Shown here in pieces: positions 1 to 12,149 of a DNA stretch of 64,000 nt (position 1 is its first letter; the number at the start of each line of letters is the position of its first letter). The notes under the pieces are model-generated. The model saw only the letters and a program-made list of their open reading frames with translations, made no database searches and was not told the origin of the DNA. The DNA is taken from contig MCFE01000069.1 in the NCBI GenBank assembly GCA_002104905.1, forward strand, positions 62,001-126,000, given 5' to 3'. The stretch comes from Basidiobolus meristosporus CBS 931.73 (Eukaryota; Basidiobolomycota; Basidiobolomycetes; Basidiobolales; Basidiobolaceae). The position numbers and the translations under genes were made by a program.

Positions 1-115
1 GATACCAGGCAAGTTTGCTATATTTTTTGGCAACATATATATGTAACTGAGCCAAATAAAGGGCAAAATAGTGTTACATATACATGTGTATGTGATGCTA
101 CAGCTTTACTTAAAA
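1..115 (-). pseudogene. 5' start of a CACTA accessory ORF, inverted, cut by window edge
   Basis: Read on the minus strand, this stretch matches the upstream and first-codon region of the accessory ORF seen at about 6030, 9308 and 49748: the same palindromic ACATGTATATGT-type leader, then ATG with a Leu-Pro-Lys-Asn start. The gene would run leftwards out of the window. It is therefore a further CACTA copy in inverted orientation. Too short for more. Confidence 0.6.
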
Positions 116-384
116 TGATTACTATGGAGGGTCCATGTTGGATCTTACCTTTGATCTAAAAACTTAAAATAACACTTTATCACTCACCCTATGAAAATAA
201 TTTGTTCCTGCAGGTGGATCCAATCTGCATCAGCCATCAGGATCCCATTTGGAGACCATCATAATACCAGCAGCTTGGAATTAGCAACCCTCTTAACAAT
301 CTTATTACAGAATCATAATGGCATTTAGCTAATTTTACTGCTAAATAAAGTTATAAAACCTGACAGGGTTTGATTGGTACTGTG

Positions 385-735
385 GCAATAATTGCATTGC
401 ATTGTTGCAGTCTTGATGTGCTCTACAACTATCTCAAATGGATCTAACTGGCCAGTATAATCAATTGCCTTATATGTCAGAAAACTTGACAATGTTTTGA
501 AAGCCTCACTGTGAGTCACTTATGGCTTTATTTTGGCAGTATGGTGGTCTACTGCTAGTTCTGTATCATGCCACTGTAGGTTTAATCAGTGCTGTAGCAA
601 TAATTACATGGCATTATTGCTGTCTTAATATACCCAACAACTTTTTAAATGCACCTAGCTGGCCAGAACATCCAGTTGCCTTATATGGCAAAAAGTTGAT
701 GGTGTTTTGATGGCATCATTGACCATTTCCAATTG
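385..735. repeat. imperfect tandem duplication, period about 210 bp
   Basis: The segment from about 385 to 530 (GCAATAATTGCATTGCATTG... then CAATTGCCTTATATG...) recurs at about 596 to 730 with moderate divergence. Element B lacks this part between its left terminus and transposase 3' end, so it is a local expansion in element AC. No coding potential recognised. Confidence 0.55.
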
Positions 736-869
736 CATTTTCACAACTGTATTGCAGCCTACAGCCAGTTCTGTACAATGCTACTGTACCAATTTACCAA
801 ATGTTGTTTCCTTTTTCTACCTCCCCTTGTGCAATTCATATAATCCACTACAGAGTCACTTCTCTTTAT

Positions 870-2891
870 TTGCTCACCCACTACTACCTTGGGTATTCCA
901 CATATAACTCAAATCAAAAACTACAACCTCCGGCTTACTAACCTCTACAATCACACACACCTGCTGCAAATGACATACCTCCATCAGCTCAACTTTATGG
1001 CTCTTTAGTGTGATACATGCAAAGCTGCCATATGCCTTGTACTGCTGGTAACATATACATCTTGCAAACCTATGCTTGGTTGCCACCACTTCTGCCATGA
1101 ATACCTCTTGAATATCAGCAATTAACTTTTTGGTATTTAGCCAATATGTTCCTTCTCCCTGCTGGATTCTAGTCCCCCATATAGATGTGCTCTGGCTCTT
1201 GTTTGTGTGAGCTCCATATTGAAAGGTGTAGAAGTGGGCTTGTGACCAAGAGAAACCCGGCATACTTTGGTAGAGCTTTCCTAATAAAAATTAGTTGCAT
1301 GCTGCTCCCAACCCAACTTTGCATTACTTGACTGATTACCCATGCAGTGAGGTTGCTTAGCTTCTTAATGCCATAGGCATAGGTGTCTCCATGTGCACAT
1401 CTGTCCTCAGTATTTTCAAACTCTTCCTGGTTGTCCTCCATGTACCAATTTATCACTTCCATCACAGACTTGAAGATAATACTTCTGATGAGATTGGGAT
1501 ATTGTAGTACCTGCAACTTGACTTGTCTTCCTATCTCCCCACACATCTGATCCATAGGAAGCTCCCAACAGGTGATGCAAGGCCCAATATCTTCCACACA
1601 CCAAGCAAGATGGAGTAGAGAATGGATAAAGTAGTGGCAGAGATCTACATGTTCAGCTTGATGTCTGTAGTATTGCCGCTCAAATCCCATTACAAGCTTC
1701 TTGCACAACAGCTGTAGATGTGTCAAGTTGGCATTGGTGATCCGCTCTGGGATAAATATAACTGCAATGTCCATATTTGACTCCCAATGCTTCCAATGTA
1801 CTCTTGGTAGGAATGGCTTCAAAATATTACTTGAATAAATACATATCCAGCTCATCTAGTTGTTGCATCTGCATTGTTGCATATGAGTATGAACATGGAT
1901 TGGATCCCATGAGAAGTACTTAGGGTAGCAAATACTCTGTAATATCTTGCCAATTCTTTCAAGTTTCTCCAGTATCTGAAAGGGCACATTGAGCTTGAAA
2001 TGCCCCATGTACAACTTAGCCATCAGTATAGGAATATTGTTGAAAAGAAAATATATTGCTCCCACTGGAAAGCTTTTGCTCCAACAGATACCCTCTATCT
2101 TAAGTATCTCCAGTTTCTGATTGATTCAATATTCTGACCAATGGCTTATAGCTTGCCAACTTTGCTTCAATTGCATGCTGACTTCTGTATGTTCTCTCTG
2201 TGGGAAGATGATGTTCTTTGTGTTGGTGCTTGAGTAATAATAATACATGTGAGTTATGGAGTAAATCCCCCGGATCTCACACATTTGACAGCAATCCCAT
2301 TCATTGTGTCCAGAAATGCCTGCTGTCTTGCAGATGGCTGGGTAACTCCAATGCAAATAGCAATATGCACTATGACATGACAGCCAATTACTGTTATCCT
2401 GCTGGAAAGCATACAAAATTCATCCACAATGGATACAGGTAGCTATCCAGGTTGAACAGTGATTTGGGCCCAAACACCAGTGAGACTACTATCAGATTTT
2501 TGCTCTGATACCACAAGATAGGTGGCAGATATAGGTTGATAAGAATTGGTGGCAAGCAGGATTTGCTGGTAGAGTACTTGTTTGATGAGAATCCATCAAG
2601 TGCTAAAGCAAAGGCATGGTCATATATATATTCAAATTAGCCCTTGCTTCTTAACTCTTGGTAATGTTTGCCATTAAATATATTGGATATATTTGCGCTT
2701 GATTGATACTGAGTGCAGTATTTTATTGCTTTGCAATATTTGTTGGACTGCATAAGCTTCTTTAGACAGGGTATTACCAGAATATATTTGGAGTGTGAAC
2801 AATGTTTTCCCCCAATGGTGGTGGATTTCTGACAATTTGGACATGTTGCAATGGTGGCATTTTTGGATTTGAATGCCATGCAACTGTTAAC
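870..2891 (-). pseudogene. Tnp2-family CACTA transposase (element AC), C-terminal and central parts
   Basis: Degenerate minus-strand transposase in several frames. From high to low coordinates: a zinc-binding CPNC segment near 2850, a DHAFALALDGFS-like stretch near 2600, a CQMCEIRGI motif near 2290 (typical CRMCEIKGI of fungal Tnp2 proteins), an FNNIPIL segment near 2040, and a long open stretch (1169-1855) with the WKHWE, IHSLLHLAWCVEDIGPC and MCGEIGRQVK blocks of the C-terminal domain. The region 874-1263 continues the C-terminus. Stops and shifts make it inactive. The N-terminal codons lie at 8421-8700 beyond nested element B. Confidence 0.85.
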
Positions 2892-3229
2892 ACACCCAAT
2901 GAAAAATAATTTGGGCCCACAGGAGGATCCAATCCCAATCAACTGTCAGGATCCTGTTAAGAGACCATCATAATTCCAGCAGCTTGGAATTAGTGACCCT
3001 CTTAACAATCTTATAAAGAGATCACAAAGACAATTTACTAAATTTACTACCAAATAAAGTGATAAGCTCTGAGTGAAACTCTTATGTCATTATATTGGCG
3101 GTGAGGCAGCCTACAGCTGGTTCTGTAAAATGCTACCGTACTAATTTACCAAATGGTATTTCCTTTTTCTACCTCCCCCTGTGCGTTCATATATTCCACT
3201 GCAGAATTACCCCTCTTTATTTGCTTACC

Positions 3230-5290
3230 CACAACTACCTTGGGTATTCCACATATAGTTTTAATCAAAAAAAAACTATGGCCTCCTGCTTGCTAACCTC
3301 TACAAATGTGCACACCTGCCAAAATTGACATACTTCCATCACCTCAACATGAATACCTCCTGAATATTTGCAAAGGATTTCTTGGTATATAGCTAATATA
3401 TTCCTTCTCCCTGCTGGATTCTAGTCCCCTTTATAAGTGCACTCTGGCTCTTGTTTGTGTGAATTCCATGTTGAATATTGTAGAAATTGGCTTGTGACCA
3501 AGAGAAATCTGGCATACCTTGGTAGAGTTTTCCTAATAAAAATTAGTTGCTTGTTGCACCCAACCCATCTTCACATTACTTGACTGATTACCCATGCAGT
3601 GGGGTTGCTTAGCTTCTTAATGCCATAGGTATAGGTGCCTCCATGTGCACATTTGTCCTCAGTATTATCAACTCTTCCTGGCTGTCCTCTATGCACCAAC
3701 TGATCACATCCATGACAGACTTGAAGGTAATATTCTTGATGAGATTGTGATATGGTAGTACCTGCAACTTGACTTGTCTTCCTATCTCCCCAAACATCTG
3801 CTTCATAGGAAACTTCCAAAAGGGGAAGCAAGGCCCAATATTCTCCACACACCATGCAAGATGGAGAAGAGAATGGATACAGTAGTAGCAGAGATCTACA
3901 CATTCAGCTTTATATTTGTAGTTTAGCCACTCAAATCCCGTCACAAGCTCCTTGCACAACAGCTGTAGATGTGTCAAACTGGCATTGGTGATCTGCTTCT
4001 GGATAAATATTACTACAATGTCCACATATGACTCCCAATGCTTCCAATGTACTCTTGGTAGGAATAGCTTCAGAATGTCACTTGAATAAATACATATCCA
4101 GTTCATCCAGTCTTTGCATTTGTATTGTTGCATATGCATATGAATATTGATCGGAGCTTGTTAGAAGTACTTAGAGTAGCAGATACTCTGTGCTATCTTG
4201 CCAATTTTTTCAAATTTCTCCAGTATGTCAAAGGGCTCATTTAGCTCAAATGCCCATGTACCACTTGGTCATCAGTATAGGGATATTGTTGAAAAGCAAA
4301 TGCATTGCTCCCAGTGGAAAGCTTTTGCTTCAACAGATACCCTCTATCCTAAGTATTTCCAATTTCCAATTGATTCCATATTCTGGCTAATGGCTTATAG
4401 CTTGCTAATTTGCTGCAATTGCATGCTGACTTCCACACATTCTCTCTGTGGGAGGATAACATTCTTAGTGCTGGTGTTTATGTATACATAATGTGTGTGA
4501 GTTATGGAGTATATCCCCAGGATCTCTCACATATGACAGCAATACTGTCCATTGTGCCCAGAAAAATCTGCAATCTTGCTAATGGCTTGGGTATCTCCAA
4601 TGCAGACAATAATATGCACTTTTACATGAAGGCCATTTACCAATCTCCTACTGGAAAGCATAAAAAATTCATCCAGCAATGAATACAGGTAGCTATCCTG
4701 GTTGGATGGTGCTTTAGGCCCAGATACCAGTGAGACTACCATCAGATTATTGCTCTGATACTGAAAGATAGGTGGTAGATTCAGCTTGATAAGGATCAGT
4801 GGCCAGCAGGATTTGCTGGTAGAGTACTTATTTAATGTGAATCCATCAAATGCAAAGGCAAAGGAATGGTCATACCTACCTTCAGAGTAGCCCTTGCTTC
4901 TTAGCTGTTTGTAATGTTTGACATTGGATATATTGGATATGTTTGCGCCTGACTAATACTGAGTGAGGTACTGTGTAGCTTTGCAGTATTTTGTAGACTG
5001 CATCAGCTTCCTCAGATGGGGTATAACTGGAATATATCTGGAGTGTGAACAATGCTTTCCCTCAACAGTGGTAGGTTCCTGACAATTTGGACATGTTGCA
5101 ATGGTAGCATTTTTGGATGTGAATGCCATGCAACTGTAAACACATGCTGGAATCTGGACAGTCTCTGAGTCATATACTGCCAGCCACATGATGGTTGTCC
5201 ACTTGTACCATGTACATGGTAAGTTTCATCCCAGAATGATTTTGGTAAGAAGTAGTAATAAATCCGCAAAGCCCCCATTACTGATATTGG
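3230..5290 (-). pseudogene. Tnp2-family CACTA transposase (element B)
   Basis: Minus-strand relic of a Tnp2 transposase, the enzyme that cuts and pastes CACTA elements. In order: N-terminal CPNCQEPTTVEGKHCSHSRY block (5012-5189), the FDGF and SCWP segments (about 4780-4860), SGPKAPSNQDSYLY to GHNGQYC (4527-4742), the FNNIPIL region (about 4290), and a long open C-terminal stretch 3609-4139 with WKHWESYVDIVV, IHSLLHLAWCVENIGPC and MFGEIGRQVKLQV. Frames are broken between blocks. Better preserved than the AC copy, as expected for the younger, nested element. Confidence 0.85.
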
Positions 5291-5299
5291 TGAAACATG

Positions 5300-6025
5300 C
5301 CACTTCTCTAGCTAAAACATTACATCATTTACCAGTAGATGAATTACTAGGCTCACTTGGCTCCATAAAATATTCCTGGCTTTTGCTTCAATAGGCGTTG
5401 TCTCATTGCATATTGGGATTTGACCGGGCTCATGCATGGTACTGTTGTCAGGGGAGATAGGCTCAAAATCCATCAGTAACATTCTTTGTCAGTGCTAGCA
5501 CTCTGCAAGCCATATTCAGAAGGCTGAGGTGAGCCTAAAGGTATCACAAACTCTCATAACTCAGTTTGTGCAAGGTGACAAAGATAGCTAGGTATCAATA
5601 TAGAGCCATCAACTGGCCAGCAAGATAATGTTGGTACAGTAGTGACCAATGAATGGTCAAATATGACTTGTGTGGCAAAACACTGGCCATGATCCTTGTA
5701 ATACCTCCTATGCTGTCTGCATGCTTCATGGCTGAGAGGCTTGCCACAATAGCCATATGGTCTTTTTTCTCTTCTCTTACGGTGTTGAGTCAAAGTAGTC
5801 TTGTCCATGGGCAAACAGTTTGTCCCTCAACAGCATAATGCTATTATATCACTTTTTGGTCAATACTCATGTGAATTTAATACAGTCTTGTATTTTAGAC
5901 ATTGCACCTACATGAGTGTAAGATTCAATGATGACCTGCCATAGTAAGCATTATAGATAAAGTTGTTGCACAACATACATATATATGTAGCACTGTGTCC
6001 CCTTTGGTTTGACTCATTTCTATAT
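5300..6025. other. Divergent intergenic region between Tnp2 and accessory ORF (element B)
   Basis: About 700 bp with no convincing ORF, conserved in AC (8600-9300) and D (45680-45996 plus 49402-49740). Since both genes read outward from it, it probably holds the promoters. A TATATATATGC stretch lies just before the accessory start. Confidence 0.5.
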
Positions 6026-6029
6026 ATAT

Positions 6030-8036
6030 ATGCTGCCAAACAATAAAGCAAACTTGTCTGGTTCTCAACCAAGCCCCACTGCTGATGGCAGCCAAAGAAC
6101 AGTTAGACAACAGCTTGCTTTGACATTTGGTGCAACAAGCAGGACTACATCCAAAAAGGCCATGTTGACAGTGTGCCCACTGAAGGTAATAATGTGGACT
6201 CCTCAGGCTCTCAGTCAAGTAGGCAATTGAGAACCTCTGTGGAGCCACAAGCTGACTGTTATGCTCTGGCAGATGAGAATGTAGCAAATGCAGTGCTCTC
6301 AGTTGAAAGCCACCAAGTAGCCACTATAAAATCACTATTACCCATATTAGCAAGTATGCTGTCAGCTCATACCAAAGCATTAATGAAGCAATTAGGTGCA
6401 GTGGCTGATAGGATGGATGCAATGGCCCGGAGAAATTGGGAAATAGTCCAGAAACAGGATGAGCAGATGATATGTTCAGAGCAATCGATGTCCCAGGTAG
6501 AGAAAGCAGTATATTTGCTACAAAGAAGGAACTCAAGTAGCTCAATGTCACAGCCAAGAATGGAGCCATTTCCCAATGAAAGAGCAGAGGAACACTGTAC
6601 AGTCCTTGAAGCACAACAACAGTGCCCAAAGATAAAGCACATAGAAAAACCCATCACAGCATGGCAAAGAGACAATCCGGTGTTTTTACCAAAGCCTAAA
6701 AATCCAAAGATATTGAAGATCCATGAAGCCATTGAGTGCAATAGTGAAGAGTGGGCAAATATCCAAGAGGCTGTCAGAGGTCTTGCACACCATGACCTTA
6801 AGGCCAGCATACCATGGGACCATCAGGAATTCAAGGCCAAGCAGAATGAACTTGACTTGTTCCATGAGCACTATTCTGCATTCATACAGGCAAACAGATT
6901 TTGGGCCAGCATTAGTATGCTAAGAGAGTATCTTCAGAATAGCATAAACTATCGAAGGCAAGAACAAGGGTGCCCTGGCTAAAAACCAGCAGCTTCCTCA
7001 AGAGCCTGTTGCAAGCAGGGCCAAAAGCTCCAGACAAGTGTCAAAGAGACATCAGATAGCTGGAAGAGTGCCAATTAGGGACAAGCAGGCAGACACAGAT
7101 GCACCAGCACAACATTTATTAAGTAAAGGTGTAGTACCACCCAAGAAGCACTCAGTCAAAGTGGGAGTGAAGGACCTGGCAGTGAAAAAACCAGCAACTT
7201 TTACAGGAGCCTGTCACAACTATGGTGGAGAGCTTCAAACAAGCAGAAAAGAAATGTCAGGTTGCCAGAAGAGTGCCAGCAAGGAACAAGCAGGTCAAAA
7301 TAGATGCATCAGAGCAAGATTTGTCAAGGAGAAAGCATAGTTTGATACAAGAAGCACTCAGATAAAGTAGCAGTGAAAGACCTGGCAGTGATAAAGGAAA
7401 AGGTAAAGGGAAAAATATCTACACAAGCCTGAGACAGGGAAGCATGCAAAAAAACTGCAGTTCTTGCCAATAAAGCCGCAAGCCCAGAACAGACCAAACC
7501 CTTCATAGCCAAGAAGAATAACCAACAAGAAAACAGCTGTTTTCACAAGAGCTGGAAGCATAACCAGTTGAGCCACACTCCAGCAAGGTAGAAGAGTTTG
7601 CAGAAAAATGCAATTTGTCTACCACCAACTCCACAGCCTCCACATCCTACATTGTGGACAGAGTGGAGATCTCACTGACAGACATGGCTACAATGTCCAA
7701 TACTCAAAAGACTATCATGATGCCTTCAGTGGAATTTTGGAGCATTAATAGGCACACCAAGCAGCACCTGTTCAAAAGCAGTGCTTAAGTGCACTTGAAT
7801 ATTTCAAGGACTTATAGCAAAGACTGGAAGATTAGGTGCTAGATCTTGTAGTCCCAGCTGACAACCAGGATGTGTGGGAACCAGTGAATGAACAGTGGCA
7901 TAAAGCTGTTGGGTTCCTGCCAAAGTTGTGGAACCAGAGCATTACAGTAGAAATACTTATTGAGTGGTGGATTTTAATGGAGTTATTTGTTGAGTGTGGG
8001 GTTGAGCTTAATGTTAGTGTAGGGTATATTAACTAA
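6030..8036 (+). pseudogene. CACTA accessory ORF of unknown function (element B copy)
   Basis: Protein family unknown to me; three copies here (B, AC, D). The intact stretch 6173-6982 encodes about 270 residues: a Ser/Gln-rich N-terminus, a probable coiled coil (DRMDAMARRNWEIVQKQDEQ region), then a conserved block with IHEA, EWANIQEAV, IPWDHQE and LDLFHEHY. The true start is the ATG at 6030; a 1-bp loss in an A-run near 6157, relative to the AC copy, shifts the frame. Downstream, 6983-7393 holds two imperfect protein repeats around QLPQEPV, AGRVPIR and KQ, rich in Arg/Lys. The C-terminal domain ends at 8036 (WEPVNEQWHKAVGFLP). Possibly a TnpA-like DNA-binding partner of the transposase; that is inference. 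Confidence 0.55.
6983..7393 (+). repeat. Basic tandem repeats inside the CACTA accessory ORF
   Basis: Two units of about 205 bp. Each contains AACCAGCA(G/A)CTT, CAGGAGCCTGT-like, GAAGAGTGCCA, (A/G)GGACAAGCAGG-like and a conserved GACCTGGCAGTGA end. Element D carries further units between 50698 and 51240. The translated units share QEPV, RVP and KQ motifs with basic residues. Confidence 0.55.
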
Positions 8037-8420
8037 TATAGGCCAATCAATTGGTAATTGAGGTATAACTGAAGTTTCATTGGAAATAAATAAATTTGTA
8101 CGCTTGAAAAATAAGAGAAATGGTTGAGTCAGGAAGTAAGAAGTGTGAGAAAGAGGCAATAGCCAATCATATGCACAGAAATGTAGGAGGTAATAAAGTG
8201 TCCAGGATCAGAAAGTGAGCAAATTGGCAGGGAGCCAATCAATAGCCACTTGTATATTATTGTGATGAAAAATTTTGACTAAGTTTTTTGTGAAATCTGG
8301 GGTGCAATTATTCTTCAAAGTCTCTGGACAGTGTCCTGACAGGATCTGTACCTCTTAGTCACAGGACTTTAACTTTGTGACGGCCTTTTGATGGGATTAT
8401 TTCAATAATTTTTCATAGAG

Positions 8421-8700
8421 ACATGTTGGAATCATGACAGTTTCTGGGTCATATAATGCCAGCCACATGACAGTTCTCCACTTGTACCATACATATGGTT
8501 AGTTACATCCTAGAATGATTTTGGCAAGAAGTAGTAGTAAATCCTCTAAGCTCCCATTACTGATATCACTGGAAATGCACCACTTCTCTAGCCACAACAT
8601 TACATCATTCAATAGTAGATGAATTACTGGGCTCACTTGGCTCCATCAATATCATTGGCATTTGTTTCAAGGAGCACTGTCTCTTTGCATTTAGGGATTT
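8421..8700 (-). pseudogene. N-terminal part of the AC Tnp2 gene, beyond the nested element
   Basis: Matches element B from about 5140 to 5400 directly after the ACA duplication. It supplies the part of the AC transposase that is missing left of 2895. Confidence 0.6.
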
Positions 8701-9307
8701 AACTAGGTTCATGTATAGTACTGTTGTTAGGGGTGATAGGCTCACAATCCATAGTTGAGCCTTCTTTATCACTGCTATCACTCTGCATGCAATATTTAGA
8801 AGGCTGAGGTGAGCCTAAAGGCATCACAAGCTCAAATGACTCAGTTTGCACAAGGTTACAAAGGTGGCCTGGTGTCAATATAGAAGTATCAACTGGCCAG
8901 CAAAATAATCATGATACAGTAGTGAATGATGAATGGCCAAATATGACTTGTGTGGCAAAACACTGGCTGTGATCCTTGTAATACTTCATACGCTGATTGC
9001 ATGCTTCATGGCTGAGTGGCTTGCTACAATAGCCACATGGTCTTTTTTCTCTTCTCTTACAGCATTGAATCAAAGTAGTCTTGTCCATGGGATAAACAGT
9101 TTGACTTTCAGCAATATAACACTATTACATCACTAATTGGTCAATACCCATGTGAGTTCAAGACAGCCTTGTATTTGAAACATTAGACCTACAGGAATGT
9201 AAGATTCAATGATGACCTGCCAAAGTAGGCATTGTGAATAAAGTTAAGGCATCACATACACAAGTATATGTAATAATGTTTTCCCTTTGGTTTCACTCAC
9301 TTCCATA

Positions 9308-10114
9308 TATATGTCTCCAAAAAATAAAGCAAAGCTGTCATGTTCTCAACCAAGCTCCACCGCCAACAGCAGCAGGAGAACAGTTGGACAACAGCTTGCT
9401 TTAACATTCAGTGTAACAAGCTGCGCTACATCCAAAAAAGGCCATGTAGACAGTGTGCCCACTGAAGGTAGTAATGCAGACTCCTCAGGCTCTCAGTCAA
9501 GTAGGCAATTGAGAACCTTTGTGGAGGTGCAAGCTGACTGTTATGCTCAGGCAGATGAGAATGTAGCAAATGCAGTACACTCAGTCAAAGAACAGCAAGT
9601 AGCAATTATAACATCACCACCACCCATGTTAGCTAGTATGTTGTCAGCTCATACTAAAGCATTAATGAAGCAATTAGGTGCAGGGACTGATAGGATAGAT
9701 GCTTTGGCTCAGAGAAATCAGGAAATAGCTCAGAAACAGGATGAGCAGATAACATGTTTAGAGCAATCAATATCTAAGGTAGAGAAAGCAGTATCTTTGC
9801 TACAAAGTAGGAACTCAAGTAGCCCAATGTTATAACCAAGAGTTGAGCCATTTCCCATGTAACAGCAGAGGAACACCATACAGTCTTCAAAGTACAACAA
9901 CAGTGCCCAAAGAAAATCCCACAGAAGGACCTATCACAGTGTGGAAGGTAGATAATGTGGTGATTGTACCAAAGTCTAAAAGTCAAATGAAATTGAAGAT
10001 CTGTGAAGCCTTTGAGTGCAATAATGAAAAGTGGGCAAATATTCTAGAGGCCATCAGAAGTCTAGCAAGCCATCACCTTAAGGCCAACATACCATGGGAC
10101 CATCAGGAACTCAA
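9308..10114 (+). pseudogene. CACTA accessory ORF (AC copy), N-terminal two thirds
   Basis: Opens with Met-Ser-Pro-Lys-Asn-Lys at 9308 and reads without break to a stop at 9835, which shows the proper N-terminal frame that is shifted in B. The Ser-rich leader, the TSPPPMLASMLSAHTKALMK block and the coiled coil (LEQSISKVEKAVSLLQ) are all present. A C-to-T-type stop at 9833 separates it from the following block (9843 on), which has KICEAFECNNEKWANI. Copia sequence interrupts at 10115. Confidence 0.6.
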
Positions 10115-11740
10115 TGTTGTTAGAGTCTTGGAGATATTGGAAATAATTGGGAGAACAAGTAGATAATGAGGATTTCACTTGATGATTTATTGAATGTATA
10201 AGTGGTGTTTATACTTTTACATGATCTTGGCATAACAAAAATGTAAAGTAGACCTAAAAAGGTCCCAAGAGCATGTGTTCAAAGTTTGGGCTGTATGAGC
10301 AACTTTGAGAACTATCATGTCCTGCATACCTGGAATTTTGATGAAAATATTCCAAGCAAGTCCCAACAAAAAATTTGATCAGTATTCCCTAGGACTTGAA
10401 GGTACATTTAAGGGCCTTGCATCAGTCATAGATTTCAGAACTGAATACTTAGCCTTATGTTACATATATGGAAGGCTCCTGGATGAAAATCAAGAAAATC
10501 AAGAGCTAATAAGAAGGAAGAAGCAAATGCTCCAATAAGCAATGATTGCCAAGAAAGCACATACTCAGAAACATTCAATAAGAGAAGCAACCAGCTTATA
10601 ACTACTGAAAAAGGAAAAGACATCCATCAGACTGGTGCCTCAATGAGTTTTGAGTCATGCAGGAGAGAGATACTGGTGGAAAAATTAAGAAAATACACTC
10701 TGCCAAAGGTGGCAAATATACCTCAGAGTTCTTAACCCACTTCTGTAAGATTCACATGGTAAGGCAAAAGAAAACTATGCCATACTCCTCACAGCAAAAT
10801 CTGGTGGCACAATGGACAAACATATCAGTAATTGATATGGCAAGATCTATGATCCACCATCAAAAAACTCAGCTATAGCAAGTCAAGGAAGCTGATCAAG
10901 TCTAGGAATGTGCTGTTTCATCAAAACCCATATTTTTTACAAAACAACATCAGAACAGAACCATAATCAGACTTCAATTCTACCAATAGTCAGGATTGAA
11001 TCAGAGCAAAACAAATATAGTTTTTTTTACTTTAAAGGACTCTAAAGCTGTTGTTAAAACTGATTTAGGGCCCAGGTATATCCTAGAAGTAATTATTCCA
11101 TTATTACAAGCCAGGATATCCACCCTGACCAGAAATAGCCCAGACTACTATAGCAAATAGGGTGCAAATGTTGCCTATATCAATGCAGTCCATATTGATG
11201 AGCCCCACAATGGAAGTGAGGCCCTAAATAGCCCTCATATAACACTTTGGAGATCTGCAATAGTTTAAGAGTATCAGGCACCAATGGAAAATAAAACTTG
11301 GAACTTATTCCAATTCCCAATTGACTAAAATTCAGCAGGATGCCAATTGGTCTTCAAGACCAAATGCAAGGCTGATGGTACCATTGAAAGACACAAAGTA
11401 AGACTTGTGGCCTTAGGATACTCTCAAACAAGAGGACTAAGCTATACTATACCTTTGCACCAGTAGCCAAGTTTAACACTTACCATAACAGCAAGGTGTT
11501 CACACCCCTATTTTATGACACATTGTCTATTATCTAAGCCCCCCAGGTGATATATATATCTATCCAATTGAACCAAGTGAGAGGACAGGAAGATTTGGTC
11601 AGAATAAACACAAGTCTTTATTCCCTTGCTACCTTATATTAGGAGCTATTCTGAACCAAGTGGTACTGACTTGACCTACAAGCTCTCCCACTCACAAAGT
11701 ACAGTCAGTGATAACCCACACTTGCCAATCAATGCCTTTA
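10115..11740 (+). mobile_element. Ty1/Copia relic inserted in the AC accessory ORF
   Basis: Begins with an LTR-like stretch TGTTGTTAGAGTCTTGGAG (10115 to about 10400) matching the solo LTR at 60398. Then come Copia gag-like codons (about 10400-10538, YIYGRLLDEN), an integrase core fragment (10657-10878: KGGKYTSEF, PYSSQQN, DMARSM, where active proteins have DNGGEY and PQQNGV) and an RT start near 11335-11480 (FKTKCKADGTIERHKVRLVALGYSQ). All broken. The junction from LTR to gag lacks the LTR 3' end and the leader. Confidence 0.7.
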
Positions 11741-12140
11741 GCCTGTAACAGGCTGAATATTGTTGAAGCTAAAAACAATTACCTACAAGACAAAAGCTGA
11801 TTTCCTCAGAGTTGCAAGCACAGCCAGTTGATCTATACTCCATTGAGGTAGAAAAGCTTGCAGTGAAAGGCAACTTGGCTATCACTGCCTCCACATCCTC
11901 CATTGTAGATAGAGTGGAGATCCCATTGGCACACAAAGAAACAATTACAAGAGCTCAAAAGACTATTGCAATGCTTACAGTGGAGTTTTGGGGTAATAAC
12001 AGGCACAGCAAAAGGTTGCAGTACTTCTTCAAAAGCAGGGATCAAGAGAATGCCCTTGATATTGCATCAATTTATGATAAGGACTGGTAGATGAGGTGCT
12101 AGACCCTGCAGTGCTAGCTGAAGACCATCAACTATGGGTA
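11740..12140 (+). pseudogene. CACTA accessory ORF (AC copy), C-terminal part
   Basis: Open from 11812 to 12090: QPVDLYSIEVEKLA, then STSSIVDRVEIPL and VEFWGNNRHSKRLQ, matching B at 7560-7790 and D at 51410-51600. This is the best preserved copy of this domain. The match stops abruptly at about 12150. Confidence 0.6.
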
Positions 12141-12149
12141 CCATTGAAT

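Larger units (their letters stand above)
2895..8420. mobile_element. CACTA/EnSpm element B (5526 bp), nested in AC
   Basis: Left end CCCAATGAAAAATAATTT at 2895; right end reads, inverted, CTCTATGAAAAATTATTG, ending at 8420. It is flanked by ACA at 2892-2894 and ACA at 8421-8423, and removing element plus one ACA restores an AACACATG junction found uninterrupted in B itself (5140) and D (45595). A 3-bp duplication fits the CACTA group. Contents: Tnp2 pseudogene (minus) and an accessory ORF (plus), divergently transcribed from about 5300-6030. Confidence 0.8.

Noticed and set aside
522-907. Small plus-strand ORFs at the left edge
   Set aside because: They lie in CACTA left-arm DNA, overlap the duplicated noncoding repeat, and show no motif or conservation in element B.
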